Source: Hoyosella altamirensis (GTDB taxonomy: Bacteria; Actinomycetota; Actinomycetes; Mycobacteriales; Mycobacteriaceae). From it: a stretch of 64,000 nucleotides of DNA. The stretch is taken from contig NZ_JACHWS010000004.1 in NCBI RefSeq assembly GCF_014191505.1, positions 368,474-432,473 of the forward strand, written 5' to 3'. The position numbers and the translations under genes are program-made. The first letter of the stretch is position 1. Every line of letters starts with the position of its first letter. This document shows, piece by piece, positions 26,023-34,709 of the stretch. The notes under the pieces are model-generated. The model saw only the letters and a list, made by a program, of their open reading frames with translations. It was not told the DNA's origin and ran no database searches.

Positions 26023-27252
26023 CTACACCTGGTCCAACGGGATCTCGCTATCCTCGAGACGCGCAACATCAATCGATCTTCCCGACCTGATCAGCGATTT
26101 GATCGCGTCGGTGACGTCCCAGATGTTGACGTTCATGCCGGCGAGCACCCGGTCCGCGCTATCAAGCCAGAATGCGACGAACTCGTGGGTGCTGAGATCC
26201 CCGCGGACGCTGACTCGCGAGTACTCACCGCGTGGTGCGAAGCCCACATACTCCATGCCTAAGTCGTATTGGTCGGTGAAGAAATAGGGCAGGTTGTCGT
26301 AGGTGGCGGTGCGCTCAGTGAGCGTCGACGCCGCGACTTGCGGCTGATTGAGCGCGGTCGCCCAGTGTTCGACACGGATTCTCCTCCCCAGCAGCGGATG
26401 ATCATGCTCCGCGATGTCACCGACCGCGACGATGTCAGGGTCGGAGGTTTTCAGCGCGCCGTCGACGAGTACGCCCTCATCGACGTCGAGTCCGGCGTCC
26501 TTGGCAAGGCCAATGTTCGGCTGAGCTCCGACGGCGATCAGTACCGCATCGGCGGGGATGGTTTCGCCCGAGGTCAGGCGAACACCGCTGGCTGATCCAT
26601 CAGAAGTCGTGATCTCTTCCACGCCACTGTCGAGATGCAGATCCACGCCGTGTTCGCGATGCAACTCGGCGAAGACGGTCGCCATTTCTGGGCCGAGGGC
26701 GCCTAGCAGGGGGAGCTCAGCAGCTTCGATGACGCTGACCGCGACGTCCTTAGCCCGTGCCGCCGCGGCGATTTCGAGCCCGATCCACCCTGCTCCGATG
26801 ATCACGAGTCGCCCGCCCGCTCCGATGACGCGAATGAGTTCCTCCGACTGTTCCACTGTGCGCAGGTAGTGCACGCCGTCCGCCTCCGCGCCGGGTATGG
26901 AAAGTACGCGGGGTGTGGAGCCAGTGGCGAGTGCGAGCTTTGCGTACTCCAGCGTTGACCCGTCGGGAAGGGTCAGAGTTTTTGCCGACCGATTTATGCT
27001 GGTCACCTCGGTTCCCAGCATCAGCTCAACATGGTGGTCGCGGTACCACTGTGGCGGCAGCAGAGTGATGTCGTCCGTGGTCTTCTTCCCCTGGACGAAC
27101 CCCTTCGACAGGGGTGGCCGGTCATAGGGGAGATGTTCTTCAGCGCCGATCAGCACGATGCGACCGGGATAGTCGCGGTCGCGCAGCGCTTCCGCAACCT
27201 TGGCGCCGGCTAATCCGGCGCCGACTATGGCGATGGGGGGTTGAGTGGTCAT
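26023..27252 (-). CDS. FAD-dependent ferredoxin/rubredoxin reductase
   Basis: This is a 409-residue pyridine-nucleotide-disulfide-type reductase without redox cysteines. The FAD motif IAIVGAGLAGAKVAEALR is at residue 7, EHLPYDRPPLSKG near 38, and the NADH motif LVIIGAGWIGLEIAAAARA near 148. DIVAVGDIAEHDH lies near 280 and RVEHWATALNQ near 300. It fits the oxygenase-coupled class (ring-hydroxylating dioxygenase and CYP ferredoxin reductases), passing electrons from NAD(P)H to a ferredoxin. No ferredoxin, P450 or dioxygenase gene is adjacent, so the partner is unknown. Confidence 0.88.
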   Translation of the reverse strand: MTTQPPIAIVGAGLAGAKVAEALRDRDYPGRIVLIGAEEHLPYDRPPLSKGFVQGKKTTDDITLLPPQWYRDHHVELMLGTEVTSINRSAKTLTLPDGSTLEYAKLALATGSTPRVLSIPGAEADGVHYLRTVEQSEELIRVIGAGGRLVIIGAGWIGLEIAAAARAKDVAVSVIEAAELPLLGALGPEMATVFAELHREHGVDLHLDSGVEEITTSDGSASGVRLTSGETIPADAVLIAVGAQPNIGLAKDAGLDVDEGVLVDGALKTSDPDIVAVGDIAEHDHPLLGRRIRVEHWATALNQPQVAASTLTERTATYDNLPYFFTDQYDLGMEYVGFAPRGEYSRVSVRGDLSTHEFVAFWLDSADRVLAGMNVNIWDVTDAIKSLIRSGRSIDVARLEDSEIPLDQV

Positions 27253-27339
27253 GACAGGCCTCGATCTCGTGGTGGCAGTCTCGTCAATGCCGACACCCCG
27301 ACCCTACCGTGATGGAGATCACTCCCGGCGTATGAGCTC

Positions 27340-27948
27340 CTAGGAGGGGGCGCCCAAGAACGCTGACGAAACGAGCGCGATCATTGTGTCTGAAAGCTGG
27401 TGCAGGTCAGCGAGCCGCTCCTCTTCCGCAGCTTGCACGATGAGTTCGGTCAGCCCGCCGGTGATGGCGGTAGCCATTTCTGGAGAAAGCGCACGCACGG
27501 CGGGATTGCGCTGCTGTGCCCGCTCGGCGAGGCTGATCAGGAGAGAGACGAAGCTGCGCTGCATTTCTCGGCGTGCTTCGCGCGCTCGGGGTCCGGCGCC
27601 GAGGGTTTCGACGAAATGCGTCTTCGTTGCAGCCGGCGAGTCGCTTAATGCGTTTAGAAGCGCGTTGATCGTTGATTCGATGCGTTCAGCTGTAGTGTCG
27701 CCGATTTCCGATGCCTTGCTGACAGTGGCGATGACGTCCGCGCTGAATTCCTCGTGACTTGCGAGGAGGGCGCTCTCTTTCTCGGCGAAGTGTTCGTAGA
27801 AGGTACGCCTAGAAACGTGAGCGAGCGCCACAACGTCGGCGATTGTGGTGGCGGCGTAGCCCTTTGCGGCGACCGATTCAGTGAAGGCGGCGAGGACCCG
27901 GGCGCGCGCGGCATCACCCTTCCCGTTAGCGGGTGCAGCTGCAGTCAT
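27340..27948 (-). CDS. TetR-family repressor of the divergent lipid operon
   Basis: This is 202 residues from the ATG at 27948, after AGGAAGG. The helix-turn-helix is ARVLAAFTESVAAKGYAATT followed by IADVVALAHVSRRTFYEHFA near residues 14-55. The rest is the variable ligand domain. The open frame extends 29 codons upstream, but that stretch is not TetR-like. Three GGTAC-N6-GTACC-type palindromes lie between this gene and the divergent SDR gene, one of them near its own promoter, so autoregulation and control of the operon at 28200-33112 are expected. The inducer is probably an acyl or steroid compound (inference). Confidence 0.88.
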   Translation of the reverse strand: MTAAAPANGKGDAARARVLAAFTESVAAKGYAATTIADVVALAHVSRRTFYEHFAEKESALLASHEEFSADVIATVSKASEIGDTTAERIESTINALLNALSDSPAATKTHFVETLGAGPRAREARREMQRSFVSLLISLAERAQQRNPAVRALSPEMATAITGGLTELIVQAAEEERLADLHQLSDTMIALVSSAFLGAPS

Positions 27949-27975
27949 AGGTGCCTTCCTGTAGAGGCTGGCGTG

Positions 27976-27991
27976 GTATCTGATCGTACCC
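27976..27991. promoter_or_regulatory. Third TetR operator candidate near the tetR start
   Basis: GGTAT-CTGATC-GTACC matches the GGTAC-N6-GTACC pattern of the two sites at 28079-28127 in nine of ten arm positions. It begins 28 bp upstream of the tetR ATG, where binding would repress tetR itself. Confidence 0.5.
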
Positions 27992-28078
27992 ACCGGCGTG
28001 CGATGAGGTGTTGAAGAGCCCTCCGAGCTGGGCATTCTTTGCCAGTTTGAAGACTGTGTTCAGCGTCACTTGCCAAGC

Positions 28079-28127
28079 GGTACTGTCACGTACCATACTG
28101 TGATTCGTAGCGGTACGAAGAAGTACC
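28079..28127. promoter_or_regulatory. Tandem palindromic operators between tetR and the SDR operon
   Basis: Two perfect palindromes, GGTAC-TGTCAC-GTACC (28079-28094) and GGTAC-GAAGAA-GTACC (28112-28127), have identical arms and different spacers. Their centres are 33 bp apart, about three helical turns, so bound dimers would sit on the same face of DNA. They lie 73-121 bp before the SDR ATG at 28200. They are almost certainly regulator sites, and the adjacent TetR is the natural candidate. Confidence 0.7.
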
Positions 28128-28199
28128 AGTGAAGCTGATCCTCCTTCTAGGGCATTGTGGCCCAGATCTCACACCTCACGCACCACAGGAGTAACACCC

Positions 28200-29258
28200 A
28201 TGGCAACTCTCGCCCTTCCATCGCAGATCTCCCCAGCCGCCCTCAGTGCCCTCGTCGAGCACGCGGTCCTACCGCAAGCTCTAGCAGTGACGACCGCTGC
28301 ACGCCGCGTACTCTCCGGCGCGGACCTCCCGCTCGAGGGGCGCAACGTCGTCATCACAGGGGGATCGTCCGGCATCGGTGCTGCCGCCGCGCTGAAAGTT
28401 GCCGGAGCCGGCGGCACCGTCATCCTCGTCGCCCGCAGCATCGACAAGCTCGATGCCGTCAAGCAGGAAATCGAAGCTGCTGGGGGAAGTGCCTACACAT
28501 ACTCCTGCGATGTCACGGACAACGAATCCGTCGATGCCCTGGTCGAACAGCTCGTCGCCGACCACGGCCAAATCCACATGCTCGTTAACAATGCAGGGCG
28601 CTCGATCCGCCGCTCGATCGCATTGTCCTACGACCGCTTCCACGACTTCGAGCGCACCATGTCGCTCAACTACTTCGCGGCGGTCCGGCTGATCCTCCGC
28701 CTGCTGCCGCACATGTCCGAAAACGGTTTCGGCCATATCGTCAACATCTCGTCGATTGGTGCTCAAACCAACCCCCCTCGCTTCTCTGCGTACGTCGCGT
28801 CGAAGGCTGCGCTGGACGCATTCAGCCGAGTCGTCGCCAGCGAAGTGGTGGGCAAAGGGGTCGGCTTCACCACCGTCCACATGCCGCTCGTGCGTACACC
28901 GATGATTGCCCCGACGTCGATGTACGACGCTTTCCCCACGCTTTCACCGGAAGAAGCAGCCGACATGGTGCTCCGGGCACTCGTGAAGCGTCCCAAAGAG
29001 ATCGGTACTCCGATGGGCACATTCGGCGAGCTCGCCTACACGCTCGCGCCGGGCCTCGTCGACAAGATCCTCCACCAGGCCTACAAGGTCTTCCCGGACT
29101 CACTCGCGGCTAAGGGCGAGCTCGACGAAAGCCCAGAACGGCAGGGTCTCAGCCGCAGTGGCCAGATGCTTGCCAGGGCATCGATCCTCGTCCAGGATCA
29201 GCCGCTCTCCCGCGCTGCCAAGACCATGATGCGCCTGCTTCCCGGCATCCACTGGTGA
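28200..29258 (+). CDS. Short-chain dehydrogenase/reductase with C-terminal extension
   Basis: This is 352 residues from the ATG at 28200, preceded by AGGAG. An N-terminal leader of about 40 residues precedes the Rossmann motif NVVITGGSSGIGAAAALKVA. LVNNAGRSIRRSI lies near residue 125, and the catalytic Ser (VNISSIGA) and YVASK near 183-200. After the SDR fold there is an extra ~80 residues with a hydrophobic stretch. Extended SDRs of this kind in mycobacteria act on lipid-bound keto or acyl groups. It is the first gene of an SDR-SDR-hydrolase-FadD operon under TetR control. Confidence 0.86.
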   Translation: MATLALPSQISPAALSALVEHAVLPQALAVTTAARRVLSGADLPLEGRNVVITGGSSGIGAAAALKVAGAGGTVILVARSIDKLDAVKQEIEAAGGSAYTYSCDVTDNESVDALVEQLVADHGQIHMLVNNAGRSIRRSIALSYDRFHDFERTMSLNYFAAVRLILRLLPHMSENGFGHIVNISSIGAQTNPPRFSAYVASKAALDAFSRVVASEVVGKGVGFTTVHMPLVRTPMIAPTSMYDAFPTLSPEEAADMVLRALVKRPKEIGTPMGTFGELAYTLAPGLVDKILHQAYKVFPDSLAAKGELDESPERQGLSRSGQMLARASILVQDQPLSRAAKTMMRLLPGIHW

Positions 29259-29290
29259 AACTTCCCCTACTGCTGACAAAGGAAACAAAC

Positions 29291-30127
29291 ATGAAGACTG
29301 TCGAAAACAAAAAGGTCCTGATCACCGGCGCCGCAATGGGCATGGGAAAGCTGTATGCGCAGCTCGCGGCGAAGGAAGACGCGTCCGCGATAGTGCTGTG
29401 GGACATCAACGAGGTCGCGCTCAAGCAGACCACCGACGAACTGCGCGCGAACGGCGCGACGGTGCATCCCTACGTGGTCGATGTATCCAGCCAGGAAGCA
29501 ATCGAGGATGCGGCCGCACGGGTTCGTGACGAAGTGGGCGACATCGAGGTGCTCTTCAACAACGCCGGCGTGGTGCGCGGCAACGCCTATTTCTGGGAGA
29601 CTGACAGCACCCGCGACACCGCATTCACCATGAAGATCAACGCTCTTGCGCCGATGATCATCACGCGGGAGTTCCTGCCTGGCATGGTCGCATCTGAGGG
29701 TGAGTGCCGCGTCATTAACGTGGCGTCAGCAGCAGGCCTGACCGCGAACCCGCGCATGGCCTCCTACTGCGGATCCAAATGGGCGGCCGTCGGCTGGTCC
29801 GACTCCGTGCGCCTGGAACTCGAGCAAGCTGGCCATCGGCACGTCAAGGTCACCACTGTGTGCCCGTACTACATCAGCACTGGCATGTTCGACGGCGCGA
29901 AAGCTGCGCCGCTGCTCCCAATCCTCGAGCCCGAAGCGGTTGTCACAGAGGTGTGGAAGCAGATGAAGAAGGGCGCACCCTTCGTGATCCTGCCGAAGAC
30001 TGTGCTGCTCAGCGAGGCATTCAAGGGGATCCTTCCCACGTCCATCCGCGACTTCGTCGCCGGCCGGGTACTCGGTGTCTACAAGACGATGGAGCATTTC
30101 ACCGGCCGTGACCCGCAGAAGGTGTAA
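29291..30127 (+). CDS. Short-chain dehydrogenase/reductase (classical)
   Basis: This is 278 residues from the ATG at 29291, with AAAGGAAAC upstream. The cofactor motif KVLITGAAMGMGKLYAQLAA and the acidic DINEVAL after strand 2 suggest NAD(H) preference. FNNAGVVRGNAYF is near residue 87, and the catalytic ASAAG Ser and YCGSK Tyr-Lys near 142-160. A C-terminal tail of about 40 residues (ILPTSIRDFVAGRVLGVYKT) follows. It lies 32 bp after the first SDR and 4 bp before the hydrolase, clearly co-transcribed. The substrate is unknown; an alcohol or ketone in lipid metabolism is the inference. Confidence 0.88.
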   Translation: MKTVENKKVLITGAAMGMGKLYAQLAAKEDASAIVLWDINEVALKQTTDELRANGATVHPYVVDVSSQEAIEDAAARVRDEVGDIEVLFNNAGVVRGNAYFWETDSTRDTAFTMKINALAPMIITREFLPGMVASEGECRVINVASAAGLTANPRMASYCGSKWAAVGWSDSVRLELEQAGHRHVKVTTVCPYYISTGMFDGAKAAPLLPILEPEAVVTEVWKQMKKGAPFVILPKTVLLSEAFKGILPTSIRDFVAGRVLGVYKTMEHFTGRDPQKV

Positions 30128-30131
30128 CCCG

Positions 30132-31313
30132 ATGACACTCCTGATGCCCCTCCCAGTAACACCCGCACGGCTGCCTGCAGCCGCCGCGAACTTGAGCCAC
30201 AAGGTGCTTTACCACGGACTCGCCGACCTGCGGCCGATGCCCCGCGTTCTTATCAGCAGTGGCCCGCAGCGTGCTGTCTACCGTTACCTCCCAGCCCCAG
30301 GAAATCACGAAAACGATGGCGCACCAGTGCTCCTCGTGCCGCCGCTGGCGGTACCGGATTCATGTTTCGATTTGCGGCGCGGTTGCAGCCTCGCGGAGCA
30401 TCTCGTCGAATCCGGCCGACGCACGTACGTCGTCGACTATGGCCAGATCGGCTTCGGTGAACGAAATCTTGGCATCGAACACTGGATCCACCACGTGCTC
30501 CCGCAGGCTATCCGCGCCGCGAGCAAAGATGCCGGGGGAGCTCCGGTGCACCTTGTCAGCTGGAGCCTCGGAGGTGTGTTCTGCCTGCTCACCGCCGCAG
30601 ATCTGCCGAATCTCCCCATCGCTTCCATCACGCCGATTGCCAGCCCTATAGACTTTGCCGCAGTGCCGCTCGTCAAACCGGTGCGACCCGTCGTGGCGCT
30701 TACCCGCGGGCTAGTTCTCACCCAGCTTGCCCGGACGCTTGGTGGGGCACCGAAGCCACTCGTAAAGCGCGCCTTTCAATTCAGCAGCCTGACGAAGAAC
30801 GTCATCAAACCCTTCACGATGCTGTCGAAGCTCGACGACCGCGAGTTCCTCGCGCAACTCGAAGCTGTTGATGCATTCACCGACCATATGACGGCGTATC
30901 CCGGCCGTACCTTCTCTCAGCTCTACCATCTGCTGTTCCGCAAGAACAGCCTCGTCAACGGGCATCTGGATGTCGCTGACCGGTGCATCGACTTCGCCCG
31001 GATCCGGGTGCCAGTCATGGTGGTCGCAGGCAGCTGCGACGCGATCGCGCCGAGAAAGTCTGTCGAGAAGCTCGCGTCACTCTTGCCCGGTTCGCGGTAT
31101 GTGCGGACCGAGGTCGCTCCGGGAGGCCACCTCGGAGTGCTCACTGGCCGCAACGCTCGGACCACTACATGGGCAGCGCTGTCGGACTTCCTGCGACAGG
31201 CCGACGAAATTCGCGCCCTGCGCTTCGATACAAACCCCTCGATGGCCGAACTCCGATCAGCCATCGAATCTATCACCACTACTTCCCGTAAGGAGCCCGT
31301 ATGCGTGAGCTGA
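30132..31313 (+). CDS. Alpha/beta hydrolase resembling PHA synthase (PhaC-like acyltransferase)
   Basis: This is 393 residues from the ATG at 30132, four bases after the SDR stop. VLLVPPLAVPDSCFDLRRG and TYVVDYGQIGFGERNLGIEH are typical of the PhaC/acyltransferase branch. The nucleophile elbow is HLVSWSLGGVFCLL, with Ser instead of the Cys of true polyester synthases. The Asp (AGSCDAIAP) and His (PGGHLGVLTG) follow near residues 300-350. An acyl-ester or thioester is the likely substrate; given its SDR and FadD neighbours, acyl transfer in lipid assembly or hydrolysis is plausible. Its stop overlaps the FadD start by 13 bp. Confidence 0.8.
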   Translation: MTLLMPLPVTPARLPAAAANLSHKVLYHGLADLRPMPRVLISSGPQRAVYRYLPAPGNHENDGAPVLLVPPLAVPDSCFDLRRGCSLAEHLVESGRRTYVVDYGQIGFGERNLGIEHWIHHVLPQAIRAASKDAGGAPVHLVSWSLGGVFCLLTAADLPNLPIASITPIASPIDFAAVPLVKPVRPVVALTRGLVLTQLARTLGGAPKPLVKRAFQFSSLTKNVIKPFTMLSKLDDREFLAQLEAVDAFTDHMTAYPGRTFSQLYHLLFRKNSLVNGHLDVADRCIDFARIRVPVMVVAGSCDAIAPRKSVEKLASLLPGSRYVRTEVAPGGHLGVLTGRNARTTTWAALSDFLRQADEIRALRFDTNPSMAELRSAIESITTTSRKEPVCVS

Positions 31314-33112
31314 CGGTACCCGCGCGCGCACACATCGCCCGGCGCGAAAACTTGACTGACATGATCGTCCGCAACGCGCAGGAAGAGCCGCAATCGGTCT
31401 CGTTCCGCCGGAAGGTCGGCAGTGACTGGCACGATGTGACCGCCGCCCAGTTCCTCACTGAGGTCGATGCGATGGCCAAGGGTCTGATCGCAAGCGGCGT
31501 GAACCCAGGCGATCGCGTTGCCATTCTCTCCCGCACGCGATACGAGTGGACGCTGCTCGACTTCGCGATCTGGAGCGCTGGCGCGATCACTGTCCCGATT
31601 TATGAGACGTCGTCCCCGGAGCAAGTGCACTGGATTCTGTCGGACTCCCGAGCTGTCGCATGCATCGCGGAAACAGCGGCGCACGCCGAGATGGTTTCAG
31701 GACTGATGCCGGAAGTGCGGTCGCTCGAGCATCTATTCCAGATCGAAGGTGAACTCGCCTCGGCCGCAGAAGGTCTGTTCGTTTTGGGCAGTCGGAGCGA
31801 GGGCATCGCGGACGTTGTCGTGCAGGCACGCCGGGACTCGCTTAACGCTGAGTCACTCGCCACGCTGATCTACACCTCCGGAACTACAGGCCGGCCGAAG
31901 GGTTGCACGCTCACTCACGCTAACTTTCTTTCGGAAGTCGCCAATGTGACGATGCAGCTCGACGATCTCTTCGGGCGCCGTGAATGTGCGACGCTGCTGT
32001 TCCTGCCGCTAGCGCATGTTTTCGCGCGGGTGATCCAGCTAGGTTGTGTTTATCAGCGCGTCACGCTGGGGCACACCGCGGATGTACGGGACCTCCTGGA
32101 CGACCTTGCCGGGTTCCGGCCGACCTTCATCCTGGCAGTGCCGCGCGTCTTCGAGAAGGTGTACAACACCGCCGTTCAGAAGGCGGATGCCGCGGGCAAG
32201 GGCAAGATCTTCAACCGTGCAGCCGCCATCGCGATCCAATACAGCGAAGCACTCGATACTGGTGTTGTACCCGCTGGGCTGCGCACCCGCCGTGCTCTGT
32301 ACAACGCGCTCGTTTACCGTAAGCTGCGCAAATCCCTCGGCGGCCGGGCTACACACGCAATTTCCGGCGGTTCTGCCCTAGGCAGCCGTCTCGGTCATTT
32401 CTATCGCGGCATCGGCTTAACGGTCCTCGAAGGGTACGGGCTGACCGAGACTACCGCTGCGATCACGGTGAACCCGCCGCGTTACGCGAAGATGGGCACC
32501 GTTGGATTACCTGTCCCAGGGGCGGTTGTACGGATTGCCGACGACGGTGAGGTGCTTGTCCAGGGCCCAATGGTGTTCGGCGGGTACTGGCGCAACGAGG
32601 ACGCAACCGAAGAGGCAATCGATAATGATGGCTGGTTCCACACCGGCGATATCGGCACGCTCGACGAACAGGGCTACCTCGCCATCACCGGACGGAAGAA
32701 AGAAATCATCGTCACCGCGGGCGGAAAGAACGTGGCGCCCGCCGTGATCGAGGACCGCATCCGTGCTCATCCTCTGGTCAGCCAGGTCATGGTGGTGGGC
32801 GATAACGAGCCGTTCATCGGCGCGCTCGTCACCCTGGACGCCGAAGCGCTCACCCCATGGAGCGAGAAGCACGGCAAATCAGGGTCCGTCGTCGAACTCG
32901 CTTCGGACCCCGATCTAGTCGCTGCCGTTCAGAGTGCTGTCGACGAGGGCAACAGGGCAGTCTCGAAGGCCGAGTCGGTGCGGAAGTTCCAGATCCTCCC
33001 CATCGACTGGACTGTGGAGGACGGGCAGCTCACGCCGTCGATGAAACTCAAGAGGGCCGTCGTGATGAAAGAGCACGAGAACGACGTTAATGCGCTCTAC
33101 GGCCGTGTCTGA
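31301..33112 (+). CDS. Long-chain fatty-acid--CoA ligase (FadD15-like)
   Basis: This is a 603-residue ANL ligase starting MRELTVPARAHIARRENLTD, an N-terminus like that of mycobacterial FadD15-type enzymes. Core motifs are ATLIYTSGTTGRPKGCTLTH near residue 187, LEGYGLTETTAAITV near 380, WFHTGDIGTL near 445 and GRKKEIIVTAGGKNVAPAVI near 465. AAGGAG precedes the ATG, which lies inside the hydrolase gene, so coupling is likely. It activates fatty acids to acyl-CoA, supplying or recycling acyl groups for the SDR/hydrolase steps. It is the last gene of the TetR-controlled operon and is followed by a strong hairpin. Confidence 0.9.
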   Translation: MRELTVPARAHIARRENLTDMIVRNAQEEPQSVSFRRKVGSDWHDVTAAQFLTEVDAMAKGLIASGVNPGDRVAILSRTRYEWTLLDFAIWSAGAITVPIYETSSPEQVHWILSDSRAVACIAETAAHAEMVSGLMPEVRSLEHLFQIEGELASAAEGLFVLGSRSEGIADVVVQARRDSLNAESLATLIYTSGTTGRPKGCTLTHANFLSEVANVTMQLDDLFGRRECATLLFLPLAHVFARVIQLGCVYQRVTLGHTADVRDLLDDLAGFRPTFILAVPRVFEKVYNTAVQKADAAGKGKIFNRAAAIAIQYSEALDTGVVPAGLRTRRALYNALVYRKLRKSLGGRATHAISGGSALGSRLGHFYRGIGLTVLEGYGLTETTAAITVNPPRYAKMGTVGLPVPGAVVRIADDGEVLVQGPMVFGGYWRNEDATEEAIDNDGWFHTGDIGTLDEQGYLAITGRKKEIIVTAGGKNVAPAVIEDRIRAHPLVSQVMVVGDNEPFIGALVTLDAEALTPWSEKHGKSGSVVELASDPDLVAAVQSAVDEGNRAVSKAESVRKFQILPIDWTVEDGQLTPSMKLKRAVVMKEHENDVNALYGRV

Positions 33113-33126
33113 CTGCATGCCATGAC

Positions 33127-33176
33127 TGGGCGGTTATGTGCGAAATCCGAGTGGATACTTCGTACGTAACCGCCCA
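33127..33176. terminator. Long hairpin between fadD and the peroxiredoxin gene
   Basis: The arms at 33127-33144 and 33159-33176 (18 nt each) pair at 16 positions, and the two exceptions are G-U-type. The element sits exactly between two convergent stops (33112 and 33181). There is no clear T-run, but the stem is long and GC-rich as in many actinobacterial terminators. Confidence 0.65.
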
Positions 33177-33180
33177 TTCG

Positions 33181-33642
33181 TCAGGAGCGGTGGGTCTTCA
33201 GGATCTCGAGTGCCTTGTCAGCGTGGACGTTGGCGCTCAATTCCCCGCTCACTACACCGAGGATCGTCCGGTCCGTATCGATGACGAATGTTTTGCGTTT
33301 CACCGGCGCGAGCTTGCCGAGCAAACCACGCTTCACTCCGAACGCGGCGGCGACCCCGCCATCCTTGTCCGACAGCAGCGGGTAGTCGAGATTCTTCTGC
33401 GATGCGAACCCGGCCTGAGTGTCAACCGAGTCCGTGCTGATGCCGACTCGAGCGGCACCTACTTCGGTGAACTCAGCGGCGAGGTCGCGGAAGTGACACG
33501 CCTCAGCCGTGCAAACAGGGGTGTTCGCCCCGGGGTAGAAGAAGAGAACGACCGGGCCCTTGTCGAGGAGGTCCACCAGTGAGCGAACCGTGCCGTCCTG
33601 GTCTTCAAGCTTGAAATCTGGTGCTAAGTCGCCTTTGTCCAC
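33181..33642 (-). CDS. bcp: Thiol peroxidase of the Bcp/PrxQ group
   Basis: This is a 153-residue peroxiredoxin. The peroxidatic Cys lies in FFYPGANTPVCTAEACHF near residue 44 and a second Cys five residues later, the classic PrxQ spacing for an intramolecular disulfide. GISTDSVDTQAGFASQKNLD and the Arg region KRKTFVIDTD complete the active site. It reduces hydroperoxides in the cytoplasm using thioredoxin. It ends opposite the FadD gene; the cupredoxin gene is 24 bp upstream on the same strand. Confidence 0.9.
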   Translation of the reverse strand: MDKGDLAPDFKLEDQDGTVRSLVDLLDKGPVVLFFYPGANTPVCTAEACHFRDLAAEFTEVGAARVGISTDSVDTQAGFASQKNLDYPLLSDKDGGVAAAFGVKRGLLGKLAPVKRKTFVIDTDRTILGVVSGELSANVHADKALEILKTHRS

Positions 33643-33666
33643 AGTTCGTCACCCTACGGGAAAACG

Positions 33667-34011
33667 CTACTCGACGATGATCAGCCCAGTTTTCTGCGGA
33701 TGCTCTGAACACACGTATTCGTACTCGCCAGCGTCGTCGAAGGTGTATGACCACGTGTCGAGTGCGATCATAGGGCTCACAAAGTCAGCGGGCGAGTTGT
33801 CGCCGGTGCCGACGACGTTGTGCGCAACTGGACCGTCATCGAACACCCATTCCACCGTGTCACCCGCCTGAATGACGACCGTCTCCGGGGTGAAATCCAT
33901 GTTGGTGGCTTGCACCACAGCCGGCCCGTCGCCGTCGTGGACGTAGGGCGGTCGTTCATTCTCCGCACCACCGCAGCCCGATAATCCTGTGACGACGACC
34001 GTTGCGAGCAT
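33667..34011 (-). CDS. Cupredoxin-like lipoprotein with incomplete copper site
   Basis: This is 114 residues with a short lipoprotein signal ending in VVTGLSGCGG. The fold is a plastocyanin-type barrel: MDFTPETVVIQAGDTVEWVF, then the first ligand His in PVAHNVVG, then YEYVCSEHPQKTGLIIVE. The Cys and second His of a type 1 copper centre are present, but the usual C-x2-H-x4-M axial Met is replaced (HPQKT), so the site may be atypical or nonfunctional. The ATG overlaps the TetR stop (TGATG), implying co-expression. It is membrane-anchored on the outside. Confidence 0.8.
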   Translation of the reverse strand: MLATVVVTGLSGCGGAENERPPYVHDGDGPAVVQATNMDFTPETVVIQAGDTVEWVFDDGPVAHNVVGTGDNSPADFVSPMIALDTWSYTFDDAGEYEYVCSEHPQKTGLIIVE

Positions 34012-34640
34012 CAATCCCGTGGCGGCGTGTAAACGAATTGGGGGCCTCCTTCGTTCCAGCCAGCAACCTGCTGGACTGTCTTGTTCAGGTTATCGACCAG
34101 CATGTCGACAATCCCGTCCACCTGCATCACGTCGGGCGTCGCTTCGACCGCTATCTCTTCCGCCATCGCGAGCCAGCCTCGAACTACGAGCCGGAGTTGC
34201 GGGGTGGGTTCGGTGGTACCCATCGCGTCGATCACGCGGTCGGCGATGCGGGCTCGGATACTGGAAAACACCTCAAGCACCCGTTCGTCTCCGCCCGCGC
34301 CCGCACGAACCAGAGCTACATAGTTTCCTCGGCGCCGCTGAATGAACTGCACGAAACCGTCCACGATACCGCGGACACGCTCAGTCGTGGTCCCTTCGTC
34401 AGGTGCGCGAGCGTGCAGGAGGAGCCGGTTGCCGGCCGCCCGGACCACTGCGATGTAGTACTCGCGCTTAGTGGGGAAGTAGTGGAAAAGCAGTCCCCGC
34501 GAGATACCGGCCTCGGCAGCCACCTCGTCGATTGCGAGTTCGTGGATGGGACGGTTGACGAGAAGGCGCAGCCCGATACCGATCAGCTGCCTGCGCCGGT
34601 CTTCCGCAGCCAAGCGTGTACGCACGGTCGGGACTGTCAT
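34011..34640 (-). CDS. TetR-family regulator upstream of the cupredoxin gene
   Basis: This is a 209-residue TetR protein. The HTH is in residues 14-60: RRRQLIGIGLRLLVNRPIHE, then LAIDEVAAEAGISRGLLFHY, with FPTKREYY after it. The rest is an all-helical ligand domain that looks like the mycobacterial fatty-acid-type TetR regulators (VRGWLAMAEEIAVE). Its stop overlaps the cupredoxin start. A 17-bp palindrome (34693-34709) lies 53 bp upstream in the divergent interval shared with the GCS2-like gene; either or both promoters may be its target. Confidence 0.86.
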   Translation of the reverse strand: MTVPTVRTRLAAEDRRRQLIGIGLRLLVNRPIHELAIDEVAAEAGISRGLLFHYFPTKREYYIAVVRAAGNRLLLHARAPDEGTTTERVRGIVDGFVQFIQRRRGNYVALVRAGAGGDERVLEVFSSIRARIADRVIDAMGTTEPTPQLRLVVRGWLAMAEEIAVEATPDVMQVDGIVDMLVDNLNKTVQQVAGWNEGGPQFVYTPPRD

Positions 34641-34692
34641 GTCGGCACTGTAACACCGCAGATGGAGCGCCGGCTCAGCCTAGGGCCGCAGC

Positions 34693-34709
34693 GTTGAGCG
34701 CTGCTCAAC
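34693..34709. promoter_or_regulatory. Palindromic operator candidate between tetR and the GCS2-like gene
   Basis: GTTGAGC-GCT-GCTCAAC has perfect seven-base arms around a three-base centre, a typical TetR operator geometry. It lies 53 bp from the TetR start and 117 bp from the divergent ligase start. Confidence 0.55.
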
